A stretch of DNA of 21,900 nucleotides from positions 1 to 21,900 of IMG/VR virus record IMGVR_UViG_3300025652_000641. One strand, 5' to 3'. Every line of letters begins with the position of its first letter. The first letter of the stretch is position 1. Position numbers and translations under genes: made by a program. The notes beneath the pieces were generated by a model. That model was not told the origin of the DNA. It was given only the letters and a program-made list of their open reading frames with translations, and searched no databases. Below are positions 5,800-12,868 of the stretch, piece by piece. This DNA is from a virus.

Positions 5800-5810
5800 A
5801 AGCAGAAGTG

Positions 5811-5942
5811 ATGCCTAAAAAAAGAAAACTAAACAGTACAAACCCTAAGTATCGTCCTGCTACAAAAAAGGTAGTAGACACTACAAAACACGATCTAATA
5901 TGTATAGCAAAAGGTGTTAAAATCTATGCTACATTTAGATAA
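5811..5942 (+). CDS. Small basic protein, 43 aa
   Basis: The frame runs from ATG 5811 to TAA 5940-5942. The product begins MPKKRKLNSTNPKYRPATKK and ends in a hydrophobic-mixed segment (DLICIAKGVKIYATFR). The strongly basic N-terminus suggests nucleic acid or ribosome contact. It is the first gene after the structured region. No family is recognised. The gene call rests on the frame, the spacing and the A-rich codons typical of its neighbours. Confidence 0.5.
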   Translation: MPKKRKLNSTNPKYRPATKKVVDTTKHDLICIAKGVKIYATFR

Positions 5943-5963
5943 TTATTAATTTAAATTTACATT

Positions 5964-6143
5964 ATGGAAGTATTTTTAGGAGTAATAACTGTCATATTAT
6001 TATATGTGACATTTGAAACAATTAAATTAAAACAAAAAGAAAAAGAAAATGAGCGTAGAAGAAAACAGCGAAAGACTGGATCGCCACGAAAAAGTTATAG
6101 AAAAACTAATAGATCAAGTGGCAAAGCTACAAGTAGCAAATAA
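5964..6143 (+). CDS. Small membrane protein with basic tail, 59 aa
   Basis: Residues 2-17 (EVFLGVITVILLYVTF) form one hydrophobic helix able to span or enter the membrane. The remainder is a Lys/Arg/Ser-rich tail (KEKENERRRKQRKTGSPRKS). The layout resembles small phage inner-membrane proteins, but no family is recognised. The last 95 bases are also read in another frame by the gene at 6049, so the composition of the tail may be partly dictated by that overlap. Confidence 0.5.
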   Translation: MEVFLGVITVILLYVTFETIKLKQKEKENERRRKQRKTGSPRKSYRKTNRSSGKATSSK

Positions 6144-6219
6144 TATACAAAACTTTATCAATGAAGCTAATTCAAAAGGTAAAGAGGAAGACATTTCTGA
6201 TACGCCACTCAGGCCGTAG
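6049..6219 (+). CDS. Small acidic coiled-coil-like protein, 56 aa
   Basis: The frame starts at ATG 6049 inside the 59-aa membrane gene and ends at TAG 6217-6219 inside the radical SAM gene. Residues 8-34 (ERLDRHEKVIEKLIDQVAKL, then QVANNIQ) have a clear heptad pattern of a coiled coil, followed by a polar tail. Small holin-associated or lysis accessory proteins can look like this, but nothing proves that role. The good heptad pattern despite overlap at both ends makes it likely to be translated. Confidence 0.55.
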   Translation: MSVEENSERLDRHEKVIEKLIDQVAKLQVANNIQNFINEANSKGKEEDISDTPLRP

Positions 6220-7021
6220 CACAGATTTTATATCTCCATCCTTTGGCTATGGCTGCTTATATAATTGCTCATATTGTTATATGAAACGCCATAAGCCTGA
6301 AGGATTGAGTGTGGCCACTAACATTGGTGATATACTTACAGAGTTAAACAACCATGCATACTTCACACCAGTGGAGAAACCCAATCAGACACATGCAGAG
6401 TATACTACGTACGACATTAGTTGTAATGAAGACTTTGCACTGCATGCTAAATACTATGATTGGGAAAGGATCTTTGCATTTTTTAGAGATCATCCTGTTG
6501 CAATGGGTTCGTTTGCTACTAAATATGTTAATCCAAATTTAATTAACTTTGATCCGCAAGGTAAAATACGTATTAGATTTAGTTTGATGCCGCAGTACAT
6601 GTCAACATTGCACGAACCAGGTACATCTAAAATTATAGATAGAATTAAAGCTATCAATGCATTTATAGAGGCAGGTTACGATGTACATGTTAACTTTAGT
6701 CCTGTTATCGTAGAAGATAATTGGCTAGAGGATTACGAAGAACTGTTTGATATGCTTAACGACTATGTTGAGTATAAAGATCAAGTTAAAGCAGAAGTAA
6801 TATTTTTAACACATAATAAAAAGAAACATGAAGAAAATTTAGTAAAGCACCCTGAAACAGAAGTACACCTATGGAATCCTGCAATCCAGGAAGAGAAAGT
6901 CTCGCAGTACGGTGGAACTAACATAAGGTATGCTAGACATTTAAAGTATTTGTATATAGATGCATTTAAAGCTTTACATGAAAAGATTATACCTTGGAAC
7001 ACAATAAGATATATATTTTAG
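6161..7021 (+). CDS. Radical SAM protein, spore photoproduct lyase/DNA photolyase-like (286 aa)
   Basis: The cluster motif GCLYNCSYCYMKRH carries C32, C36 and C39 in the CX3CX2C spacing that binds a 4Fe-4S cluster and S-adenosylmethionine. The following Tyr and the region YTTYDISCNEDFALHAKYYD, then VNFSPVIVEDN, resemble the SplB-like group (COG1533), members of which repair thymine dimers in spores or are uncharacterised phage enzymes. A DNA repair or base-modifying role is therefore plausible but unproved. The protein is shorter than Bacillus SplB (about 340 aa). The start at ATG 6161 overlaps the preceding small gene by 59 nt. The alternative is another radical SAM activity, such as nucleotide modification. 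Confidence 0.85.
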   Translation: MKLIQKVKRKTFLIRHSGRSTDFISPSFGYGCLYNCSYCYMKRHKPEGLSVATNIGDILTELNNHAYFTPVEKPNQTHAEYTTYDISCNEDFALHAKYYDWERIFAFFRDHPVAMGSFATKYVNPNLINFDPQGKIRIRFSLMPQYMSTLHEPGTSKIIDRIKAINAFIEAGYDVHVNFSPVIVEDNWLEDYEELFDMLNDYVEYKDQVKAEVIFLTHNKKKHEENLVKHPETEVHLWNPAIQEEKVSQYGGTNIRYARHLKYLYIDAFKALHEKIIPWNTIRYIF

Positions 7022-7022
7022 T

Positions 7023-7235
7023 ATGAAAAAAGGATACCATGACTACACTCCTGTAGTTGAAAAAAAGAAACTTAAAAAGAAAAAGAAAAATACAACAGGT
7101 CTTGTAACAAAAGACGTGTTTGAACTTCAATTTGGATTTGAATACCCAAAAGTCTATCAAAAATATAGACATGTAGAACCAATTAGATACCCTAAAACAG
7201 ACGGAAGCAATGGCAAAGTTAGTAGATTTCGCTGA
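7023..7235 (+). CDS. Hypothetical basic protein, 70 aa
   Basis: The frame starts one base after the stop of the radical SAM gene and overlaps the DUF932-like gene by 26 nt. The N-terminal third is extremely Lys-rich (EKKKLKKKKKNTTG). The rest is polar and aromatic (FELQFGFEYPKVYQKYRHVE). The Lys-rich part comes from an A-rich stretch that could also serve as an initiation region. No family is recognised. Confidence 0.6.
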   Translation: MKKGYHDYTPVVEKKKLKKKKKNTTGLVTKDVFELQFGFEYPKVYQKYRHVEPIRYPKTDGSNGKVSRFR

Positions 7236-7956
7236 TCTGGGTCTTATTAAGACACCAGAGCGCACAGAGACTTACGTACCAGTAAGTCACCAAGAATTAG
7301 TAACAAGAATTAAAGAAGCAGGTACAAAACATTACAATACTGCACCTTTTGAAGAGAGACTAGAAGTAAATCATAAAGGCCAACAAATGTTTGGTAGTAT
7401 GACATTTCATCATGGCTCTAGTTTAGCAGGTAGCGGTATGAATAGAAGTATAGGCTTTCGTAATTCTTATGACAAGACATTACCTATAGGTGTATGTGGT
7501 GGAGCATCAGTATTTGTATGCTCTAACCTTATGTTTACAGGTGATATTATTAAGATGCGTAAACACACGCAGAATGTAGAAGACGACTTAGATATTCTTA
7601 TACAGAAGCTTTTTGCTGATGTAGATCGTCGTTATGATGAGTCTGTTGAAGCTAAACAAACTATGCAAGAAATAGAATTTAGCGATACAGACGCAGGTAA
7701 TTATTTTGGTCAATTATTTGTAAATCAAGGTGTTTTGAACGGTGCACAACTAAACAAAGCAACTAAAGAATGGTTTGAATCTCCTGTATTTACTGAGCGT
7801 ACAGCTTGGTCTGCATATAATGCATGTACAGAAGCACTTAAAGCTGCACATCCAATGAATGCTTTGGAAAAGTATACTAAATTACATACATTTACAAAAG
7901 AATTTTCGATAGACCCTTATCTTAATATGTTAAAACAAGAGCGTCTATTGTTCTAA
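7210..7956 (+). CDS. DUF932-like phage/plasmid protein, 248 aa
   Basis: The central segment, IGFRNSYDKTLPIGVCGGAS followed by VFVCSNLMF, is the hallmark of the DUF932 family (phage/plasmid-like proteins), where an asparagine-serine/tyrosine-aspartate motif is followed by a Gly-Gly and a Cys-Ser-Asn motif. Members occur in many phages and plasmids next to replication and recombination genes. Their biochemical role is not firmly established. The C-terminal half is helical (KATKEWFESPVFTERTAWSA). The protein is soluble and lies in the middle of the replication block. Confidence 0.7.
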   Translation: MAKLVDFADLGLIKTPERTETYVPVSHQELVTRIKEAGTKHYNTAPFEERLEVNHKGQQMFGSMTFHHGSSLAGSGMNRSIGFRNSYDKTLPIGVCGGASVFVCSNLMFTGDIIKMRKHTQNVEDDLDILIQKLFADVDRRYDESVEAKQTMQEIEFSDTDAGNYFGQLFVNQGVLNGAQLNKATKEWFESPVFTERTAWSAYNACTEALKAAHPMNALEKYTKLHTFTKEFSIDPYLNMLKQERLLF

Positions 7957-7965
7957 AATGTAAAT

Positions 7966-8193
7966 ATGAAGAAAAGTCCCTATAACGGTAAAGAAGTTGG
8001 AATCTTTGAGATTCATAATATGTATAACGTTTTAAAGTTTTACTATGATGATCTCGAAGACCTTCCTCTTGACGCTGTAACAGATATAATACGGATTGAA
8101 TTTGGTTGTAAAATAACCAGAAATAACGTATATTTATATCTAATTTTAGCACCGCATTGGGACAATGATGGTAATTTAATAAGCAATGAATAA
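7966..8193 (+). CDS. Hypothetical acidic protein, 75 aa
   Basis: The frame begins 9 bases after the DUF932-like gene, with an A-rich leader. The product is a mix of helix and strand segments (IFEIHNMYNVLKFYYDDLED, then NNVYLYLILAPHW) with no known motif. The next small frame starts 8 bases before its stop. No function is assigned. Confidence 0.6.
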   Translation: MKKSPYNGKEVGIFEIHNMYNVLKFYYDDLEDLPLDAVTDIIRIEFGCKITRNNVYLYLILAPHWDNDGNLISNE

Positions 8194-8362
8194 TTGTATA
8201 CAATGTGCGGATGAATTAAGATGTTTACCAGATGATGCTTTGGTAAACTTAACTGAAGAGGAACTAGATAAATATTTAAATTGCGATGAAAGTGTCTTTA
8301 AACTTAACCAAGTTGAAGGGCAACAAACTGACTCCAAGCGAGTTTGTTTACATGTTAATTAA
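8186..8362 (+). CDS. Small Cys-containing protein, 58 aa (uncertain)
   Basis: The frame begins MNNCIQCADELRCLPDDALV, with C4, C7 and C13 near the start and C33 later, a spacing that could hold a metal ion. It overlaps the 75-aa gene by 8 nt, which favours it, but shares 77 nt with the putative loader gene, which argues against it unless the loader starts at its internal ATG 8352. The N-terminal half looks like a real acidic helical protein (NLTEEELDKYLNCDES). The C-terminal third is less protein-like. Confidence 0.4.
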   Translation: MNNCIQCADELRCLPDDALVNLTEEELDKYLNCDESVFKLNQVEGQQTDSKRVCLHVN

Positions 8363-8825
8363 AAGCGAAAGCAGTAAACAACTCGAAAAGTACCTAGAAA
8401 TCCTACCTATAGACGAAGCAAAATTGCAGAAGCGTGGCTTTATTAAAATAATGCCCGATGACTCTCTTACGCTCCGTCAAAAAGCGTTGGATCTGTTTAA
8501 GGTACGAGGATGTGAAGATTGTTGGAATCAATTTGCTATTGCCTATCCTAGGAAGGATCAAGGCAGACCTTTACATAATGATATGAAGCGTAACAAGCTT
8601 AAGTACATAGCATTAATAGAAAGGAACCCTGGTTTGCACGAAACTATACTTAAAGCTATTGCAGCTGAACATGAAGATAGAAAGCAAGCCAGCTACACTA
8701 ATGAGTTTCGTCCACGTTGGAAAATGATGTCATCTTATTTAAACCAGGAAGCCTGGACTATGTATGATGGTATTGAACCCCCAAAAGCAAGTGACGAACA
8801 AAACTATGGAGGAGATTTAATATGA
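8286..8825 (+). CDS. Putative replication initiation/helicase-loader protein, 179 aa
   Basis: The N-terminus (MKVSLNLTKLKGNKLTPSEF and following) resembles a winged-helix start, and KLQKRGFIKIMPDDSLTLRQ fits its wing. The C-terminal half (FAIAYPRKDQGR, KYIALIERNPGLHETILKAI, SSYLNQEAWTMYDG) resembles the DnaT/DnaD-like or loader tails, where a WNQF/YP motif and a final YLNQxxW motif recur. The gene ends in an ATGA overlap with the DnaB-type helicase gene, a usual position for a loader. Loader is an inference from context and weak similarity. An internal ATG at 8352 is possible, but the upstream start keeps the whole winged-helix-like region. Confidence 0.6.
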   Translation: MKVSLNLTKLKGNKLTPSEFVYMLIKSESSKQLEKYLEILPIDEAKLQKRGFIKIMPDDSLTLRQKALDLFKVRGCEDCWNQFAIAYPRKDQGRPLHNDMKRNKLKYIALIERNPGLHETILKAIAAEHEDRKQASYTNEFRPRWKMMSSYLNQEAWTMYDGIEPPKASDEQNYGGDLI

Positions 8826-9829
8826 GTGAAGAACACAAACCTTTACCATGGCGCCATATATCTAAAGCGTCTAGTGCAGCATTGCGCTATATAGACGGTA
8901 GAAGAAAAGGCGAGATTAAATCTTTAGCTACCCCTTGGAAAAAGTTTAATAGAATTTCTATGGGTGGTATAGAATGGCAGACTATCACAACTATTGCTGG
9001 TATGTCTGGTAGCGGTAAGACTGCAATACTCGGCCAACTTGAGACAGGATTGAAAGATCTTAATCAAGAGGAAGATTTTGCAATGCTCTCATTTAACTTT
9101 GAGATGTTATCCTCACGGCTGATTGGCCGTAAACTTAGTAATAAGATGAATATTACTACACAGCAGCTGTATAGTGCGTCAGACACATTTAAACTGAATG
9201 ACAATTACTATATGAATGCAGTACAGGAAGCTCGTAAGTTAAATAAGTATGATATAAATTACGTAGATATACCAGGTAGTGTTAAATCTTTAGAAGCTAC
9301 AATATTAGCTTTTTCTAAAGAAAAGAACAAACCTGTTATAATTATGTTAGATCATACTCTACTTGTAAAGAAGGTGGGCGGTGCGCAGGATAGAGATTTA
9401 CTCTATGATTTGATGGCTATGTTTAATGGTTTAAAAAAGGTTATTAGGGTGGCATTCATTCTAATATCTCAAATGAATCGTAACATCGAGGCATCAGAGC
9501 GTATACAAAACCCTGATTTACATTACCCTAAGAAGCAAGACATTTTTGGTGCAGATGCATGTTATATGTATTCTGACATTGTTATTGTAACACACAGACC
9601 AGAAATGCTTGGTATTAGGGCATACGGCCCAAAGAGATGGCCTACAGATAATGCTATATTTTGGCACTATCTGAAGGTTAGGGAGGGCGAGCCTTGCATT
9701 GCTTTAATGGAAAATGATTTGGCTCATAATCAAATATTAGATGCTAAACCACCAACCTATTCAAGCAATGAAAGTAAAGAAGTACGAGAAGAGAGTGTCG
9801 GTGATACTCTTGAACAAGCCCAAGGCTAG
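8822..9829 (+). CDS. Replicative DNA helicase, DnaB/RecA-like SF4 ATPase (335 aa)
   Basis: Fork helicase of the DnaB type. Walker A is GMSGSGKT (60-67). FNFEM (91-95) places the catalytic Glu at 94. Walker B is VIIMLDH with D177. ISQMNR (215-220) is the motif with the conserved Gln. YPKKQDIFGADACYMYSDIV matches the C-terminal DnaB pattern. Bacterial DnaB is about 450 aa; this protein lacks the N-terminal primase-interaction domain and is essentially the ATPase domain. The start overlaps the preceding stop (ATGA), and GGAGGAG lies about 7 bases upstream, one of the few Shine-Dalgarno-like sequences in the window. Confidence 0.92.
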   Translation: MSEEHKPLPWRHISKASSAALRYIDGRRKGEIKSLATPWKKFNRISMGGIEWQTITTIAGMSGSGKTAILGQLETGLKDLNQEEDFAMLSFNFEMLSSRLIGRKLSNKMNITTQQLYSASDTFKLNDNYYMNAVQEARKLNKYDINYVDIPGSVKSLEATILAFSKEKNKPVIIMLDHTLLVKKVGGAQDRDLLYDLMAMFNGLKKVIRVAFILISQMNRNIEASERIQNPDLHYPKKQDIFGADACYMYSDIVIVTHRPEMLGIRAYGPKRWPTDNAIFWHYLKVREGEPCIALMENDLAHNQILDAKPPTYSSNESKEVREESVGDTLEQAQG

Positions 9830-10064
9830 AGATTGTGATTATGTTTTATATGCATTTGTTTTATTAGCATACAATGTTAATTTAAATACTCTAAGCACCA
9901 GAGATTTTCTAAAAGGTTTACACAATAAAGAATACCCTTCATTTGAAGGGGTAGGACGTTGTCGCCGTAAACTTCAAGAAAAACATCCTGAGCTTAGAGG
10001 TAATAAATACAATGCAAGACATACAGAACAAGAAAACGTTAAAAAAGAAATCAATTTATTTTAA
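9768..10064 (+). CDS. Hypothetical DNA-binding-like protein, 98 aa
   Basis: The frame is open from 9741, and ATG 9768 or a TTG/GTG between 9793 and 9810 are alternative starts. All overlap the DnaB gene, because the body (DCDYVLYAFVLLAYNVNLNT) begins right at the DnaB stop. The region SFEGVGRCRRKLQEKHPELR, followed by GNKYN, strongly resembles a recurring phage replication-gene product in which a helix-turn-helix-like part precedes RRKLQExxPELRG. Its place after the helicase suggests a role in replication or regulation. The start is the main uncertainty. Confidence 0.7.
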   Translation: MKVKKYEKRVSVILLNKPKARDCDYVLYAFVLLAYNVNLNTLSTRDFLKGLHNKEYPSFEGVGRCRRKLQEKHPELRGNKYNARHTEQENVKKEINLF

Positions 10065-10066
10065 TC

Positions 10067-10240
10067 ATGGAAGAATCAGAAACAATTAAATGGGGCTTTA
10101 ACGATGAGCCCCAAAACATTAGAAGTGAAGAACACAGAAACTATCTTATTACTAAATATAATAAAGATAAGCCTGAAGAACAACATGTTCGCACGATGGA
10201 AGAATTAACTATAGCATTAAAAAGAGAAAAACAAAACTAA
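10067..10240 (+). CDS. Small acidic protein, 57 aa
   Basis: The frame starts 2 bases after the previous stop and ends in a TAATG overlap with the Sak4-like gene. The product begins MEESETIKWGFNDEPQ and has a charged helical C-terminus (VRTMEELTIALKREKQN). No family is recognised. Perfect spacing on both sides makes it very likely a real gene, perhaps an accessory to the ATPase that follows. Confidence 0.7.
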   Translation: MEESETIKWGFNDEPQNIRSEEHRNYLITKYNKDKPEEQHVRTMEELTIALKREKQN

Positions 10241-10920
10241 TGGCACAAGAAGTATTAATAGTTGGCGCTAGTGGGACAGGGAAATCCACTTCAATTGCAA
10301 ATTTAAACCCTGAGTCTACATTTATTGTTAACGTAGCCCGTAAGGCGTTACCGTTTAGAGGATGGAAGACTAAGTATCCTATATTTGACAAAGAGAACCC
10401 ACAAGGTAGATTCTGTTCTACAGATAAACCTAGTGAGATTCTTGGTTGTTTGAATTACATCAATGAGAAACGTCCTGAGATCAAGACGATTATTGTTGAT
10501 GATTATCAATACACTATGGCTAATGAGTATATGCGTAGAGCTAACGAGACTGGCTTCAAAAAGTTTACTGAGATTGCTCAGAATGCTTGGTCAGTTATCA
10601 ATGCAGTTAAATCTATGCGTGATGATTTATTAGTTGTATTTATGATGCACTCAGAAACTACATTTGACGCACACGGTAATAAAGTTACCAAAGCTAAAAC
10701 TATCGGTAAAATGATGGACAATGTAGTTACTCTTGAGGGTATGTTTACAATTGTATTGTATACAGATGTCACAAAGAATGAAACTGGTATGACATATTCG
10801 TTTATTACACAAAACGATGGTGCTAATACTGGTAAAACTCCAAAAGACATGTTTGGATCTGTTAAAATACCAAACGATTTAGTAATGGTAGCAGAAGCTA
10901 TCGAAGAGTATAATAATTAA
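10240..10920 (+). CDS. Sak4-like RecA-fold ATPase, single-strand annealing (226 aa)
   Basis: Walker A is GASGTGKST (9-17), and Walker B is TIIVDDYQ with D87 and D88. The overall pattern (VLIVGASGTGKSTSIANLNP, then FIVNVARKALPF) is that of the AAA_24/Sak4 family. Sak4-type proteins stimulate single-strand annealing recombination together with a phage SSB, and an SSB-like gene is next door. It sits in a tight operon with the 57-aa gene upstream and the SSB 22 bases downstream. The HSETTFDAHGNKVTKAKTIG segment resembles the family's later motifs. A general ATPase of unknown role is the alternative. Confidence 0.87.
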   Translation: MAQEVLIVGASGTGKSTSIANLNPESTFIVNVARKALPFRGWKTKYPIFDKENPQGRFCSTDKPSEILGCLNYINEKRPEIKTIIVDDYQYTMANEYMRRANETGFKKFTEIAQNAWSVINAVKSMRDDLLVVFMMHSETTFDAHGNKVTKAKTIGKMMDNVVTLEGMFTIVLYTDVTKNETGMTYSFITQNDGANTGKTPKDMFGSVKIPNDLVMVAEAIEEYNN

Positions 10921-10942
10921 TTAATTTCTAAAAGAGAGAAAA

Positions 10943-11497
10943 ATGTACGGAAGTAACGTAGAAAGTAACAACACAGGTGGTGTAGTACCATCGGTAGGTA
11001 TTCAAGAAAATTGTGAATTAGTGAGTGTATCACTAAACATGGACAAAGGCGGAAGACTTGACTTTGAATTCAAGCAGTCTAATGGTGCAACAGTTAAACA
11101 TGCAGAGTTTCCTGCTAACCCAGATTATGGTGATGTAGAAAAACAAGCTACAGATGTATCTCGTCGTGTAAAGCATATTGCTACTAAGTTTATGCCTGAA
11201 TCAGAATTTGTAATAGAAAATGTTACATCTTTTGCAGATTATGCAAATAAAGTAACAGCTTTGTTTGGTCAAAAGTTCTTAAGTAAAAAGTTTAGAATGC
11301 TATTTATCTACAGAGGTAAGTATGCATCTTTGCCAAAGTACCCTAACTTTATTGAGTCTATGGATGTACCTGCAGACAAAACTAATATTTATATTTCTGA
11401 TTGGAATAAGAAAAAGTTAGTTAAGCCTGAACCAGATGCAGCTACAGTAACACCAGATACAGTAATGGCCACTGGCGGCGCTGAAATGCCATTCTAA
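10943..11497 (+). CDS. ssb: Single-stranded DNA-binding protein-like, 184 aa
   Basis: The protein has a beta-rich body with patterns such as VSVSLNMDKGGRLDFEFKQ and ends in GGAEMPF, like the acidic, Pro-Phe-ending tip through which SSB proteins bind partners. The 30 or so residues before the tip are disordered and Pro/Thr/Ala-rich, as in SSB tails. The tail is less acidic than in bacterial SSB. It lies between the Sak4-like ATPase and the primase, and the primase ATG uses the last base of its TAA stop. The N-terminal motif MYGS also begins the primase. The fold itself cannot be proved by eye. Confidence 0.7.
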   Translation: MYGSNVESNNTGGVVPSVGIQENCELVSVSLNMDKGGRLDFEFKQSNGATVKHAEFPANPDYGDVEKQATDVSRRVKHIATKFMPESEFVIENVTSFADYANKVTALFGQKFLSKKFRMLFIYRGKYASLPKYPNFIESMDVPADKTNIYISDWNKKKLVKPEPDAATVTPDTVMATGGAEMPF

Positions 11498-12570
11498 TGT
11501 ATGGCAGTAGAGTAATAGAACTAAGTGACGAAGAGATTTTAAATAAAATTACTTGTATAGATATTTTTGCATATTATATAGGTAAAGACTTTAAGATGGG
11601 GAGAGCTATGTGCTCTCCTCTTCGTAAAGATAAGTCTCCTTCATTTACTGTGTTTAAACATAATAGCGGTAAATTCTTTTTCAAAGATTTTAGTACGGGG
11701 GATTCAGGTGATTGCTTTACATTTCTAACAAAAATGTATAATCTTAAAAGATTTGACACATATCGTCTTGTAGATAACGACTTTCAATTAGGTATATCTA
11801 CAAAATCTTTTACTGCCCCTACTAAAAAGTATATTGGAGAACATTTAAAAGAGTATGAAAACGTTCAATTATCTTCTACATTAATACAAATTAAATCACG
11901 TCCTTGGAATAATAAAGAGGACAAAACATTCTGGTCTAAATATGGAATATGTTGTAACATCCTTAATAAATTTCACGTCCAACCCGCAGAACACGTGTGG
12001 GTTAATAATAATCTTATTGTTAGCGCTAATAGGTACAATCCTATATACGCTTACAGTTTTGGACAAGGAAAAATAAAAATATATCAACCATATAGCAAAT
12101 TTAAATGGCTTAGTAATACTAACGTGTCTGATCTTCAAGGTTTGAGCCAACTGCCTAAAAGCGGCGACACGTTAGTTATTACTAAATCACTAAAAGATGT
12201 TATGTGTTTAGATATATGGGGAATACCTGCAATTGCTCCAGCGTCAGAGAGTTGTGTCATTCCTGCAGATATTGTCAAGAATTTATATGACAGATTTGCA
12301 CAAATATGCATATTATATGACTTTGATCGCACTGGCGTATCTTTTGCTAACAAACATAGAAAACTGTATGGATTTATACCATTATTTTTTACTAATGGAA
12401 AATTCAATACCTTTGACTACAAAGCAAAGGATTTGTCGGACTTTATAGCTAATCGTAGCTTAAGGGATGCGGCAGAGTTAATAGAATATGTATGCCAAGA
12501 GGAATATTTATACCAGGGAACGTCCCATCAAGTAAGAATGGTAGAAGATGGACAGGGAGATACTTTATAG
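11497..12570 (+). CDS. DNA primase, DnaG-type TOPRIM, divergent (357 aa)
   Basis: The N-terminal part (CSPLRKDKSPSFTVFK, then FFKDFSTGDSGDCFTFL) follows the DnaG zinc-domain pattern, but only C39 is in place: the usual paired Cys/His ligands are missing. The TOPRIM part shows LVITKSLKDVMCLDIWGIPA (226-245), SES at 250-252 and DFD (275-277) in ILYDFDRTG. The expected first glutamate of TOPRIM is replaced by K230 (TKSLKD). E251 might take over, as proposed here only by inference. It makes RNA primers for the phage fork with the DnaB-type helicase. The last 79 bases overlap the RusA-like gene, so its C-terminal tail is probably unstructured. Confidence 0.83.
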   Translation: MYGSRVIELSDEEILNKITCIDIFAYYIGKDFKMGRAMCSPLRKDKSPSFTVFKHNSGKFFFKDFSTGDSGDCFTFLTKMYNLKRFDTYRLVDNDFQLGISTKSFTAPTKKYIGEHLKEYENVQLSSTLIQIKSRPWNNKEDKTFWSKYGICCNILNKFHVQPAEHVWVNNNLIVSANRYNPIYAYSFGQGKIKIYQPYSKFKWLSNTNVSDLQGLSQLPKSGDTLVITKSLKDVMCLDIWGIPAIAPASESCVIPADIVKNLYDRFAQICILYDFDRTGVSFANKHRKLYGFIPLFFTNGKFNTFDYKAKDLSDFIANRSLRDAAELIEYVCQEEYLYQGTSHQVRMVEDGQGDTL

Positions 12571-12866
12571 TATCTAAACAAACGCAACGATATTACAAAG
12601 AAAGTAAAGAAGCGTGGAAAGACAATGAGAAAGTATTTAAAAAGATGATCAAAGGTAAATCTAAACCTTATAGAATATCATTTAAATTTGTACGTAAGAG
12701 TAAACATAAGTTTGATTATATCAATCCTGCTCAAACAATACAAGATCAAATGGTAAAATACGGTTGGATAGACGATGATAATGCAGACGAAATGCTTCCA
12801 ATATTTGTTAAGTTTGAATATAATAAAGAAGCCCCAGGAGTTTATATTAACGTTTTAAAATCATAA
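12492..12866 (+). CDS. rusA: RusA-family Holliday junction resolvase (124 aa)
   Basis: The opening GNVPSSKNGRR matches the RusA N-terminal pattern (PxSxNxxWR-like), and FDYINPAQTIQDQMVKYGWI followed by DDDNAD carries the acidic residues of the catalytic site (D75, D85, and the D94-D96 group). The length fits RusA, which is about 120 aa. The enzyme cuts four-way junctions made by recombination, and it is placed with annealing ATPase, SSB and exonuclease. It overlaps the primase gene by 79 nt; the start cannot be later, because the N-terminal motif lies inside the overlap. Confidence 0.82.
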   Translation: MPRGIFIPGNVPSSKNGRRWTGRYFIVSKQTQRYYKESKEAWKDNEKVFKKMIKGKSKPYRISFKFVRKSKHKFDYINPAQTIQDQMVKYGWIDDDNADEMLPIFVKFEYNKEAPGVYINVLKS

Positions 12867-12868
12867 TT

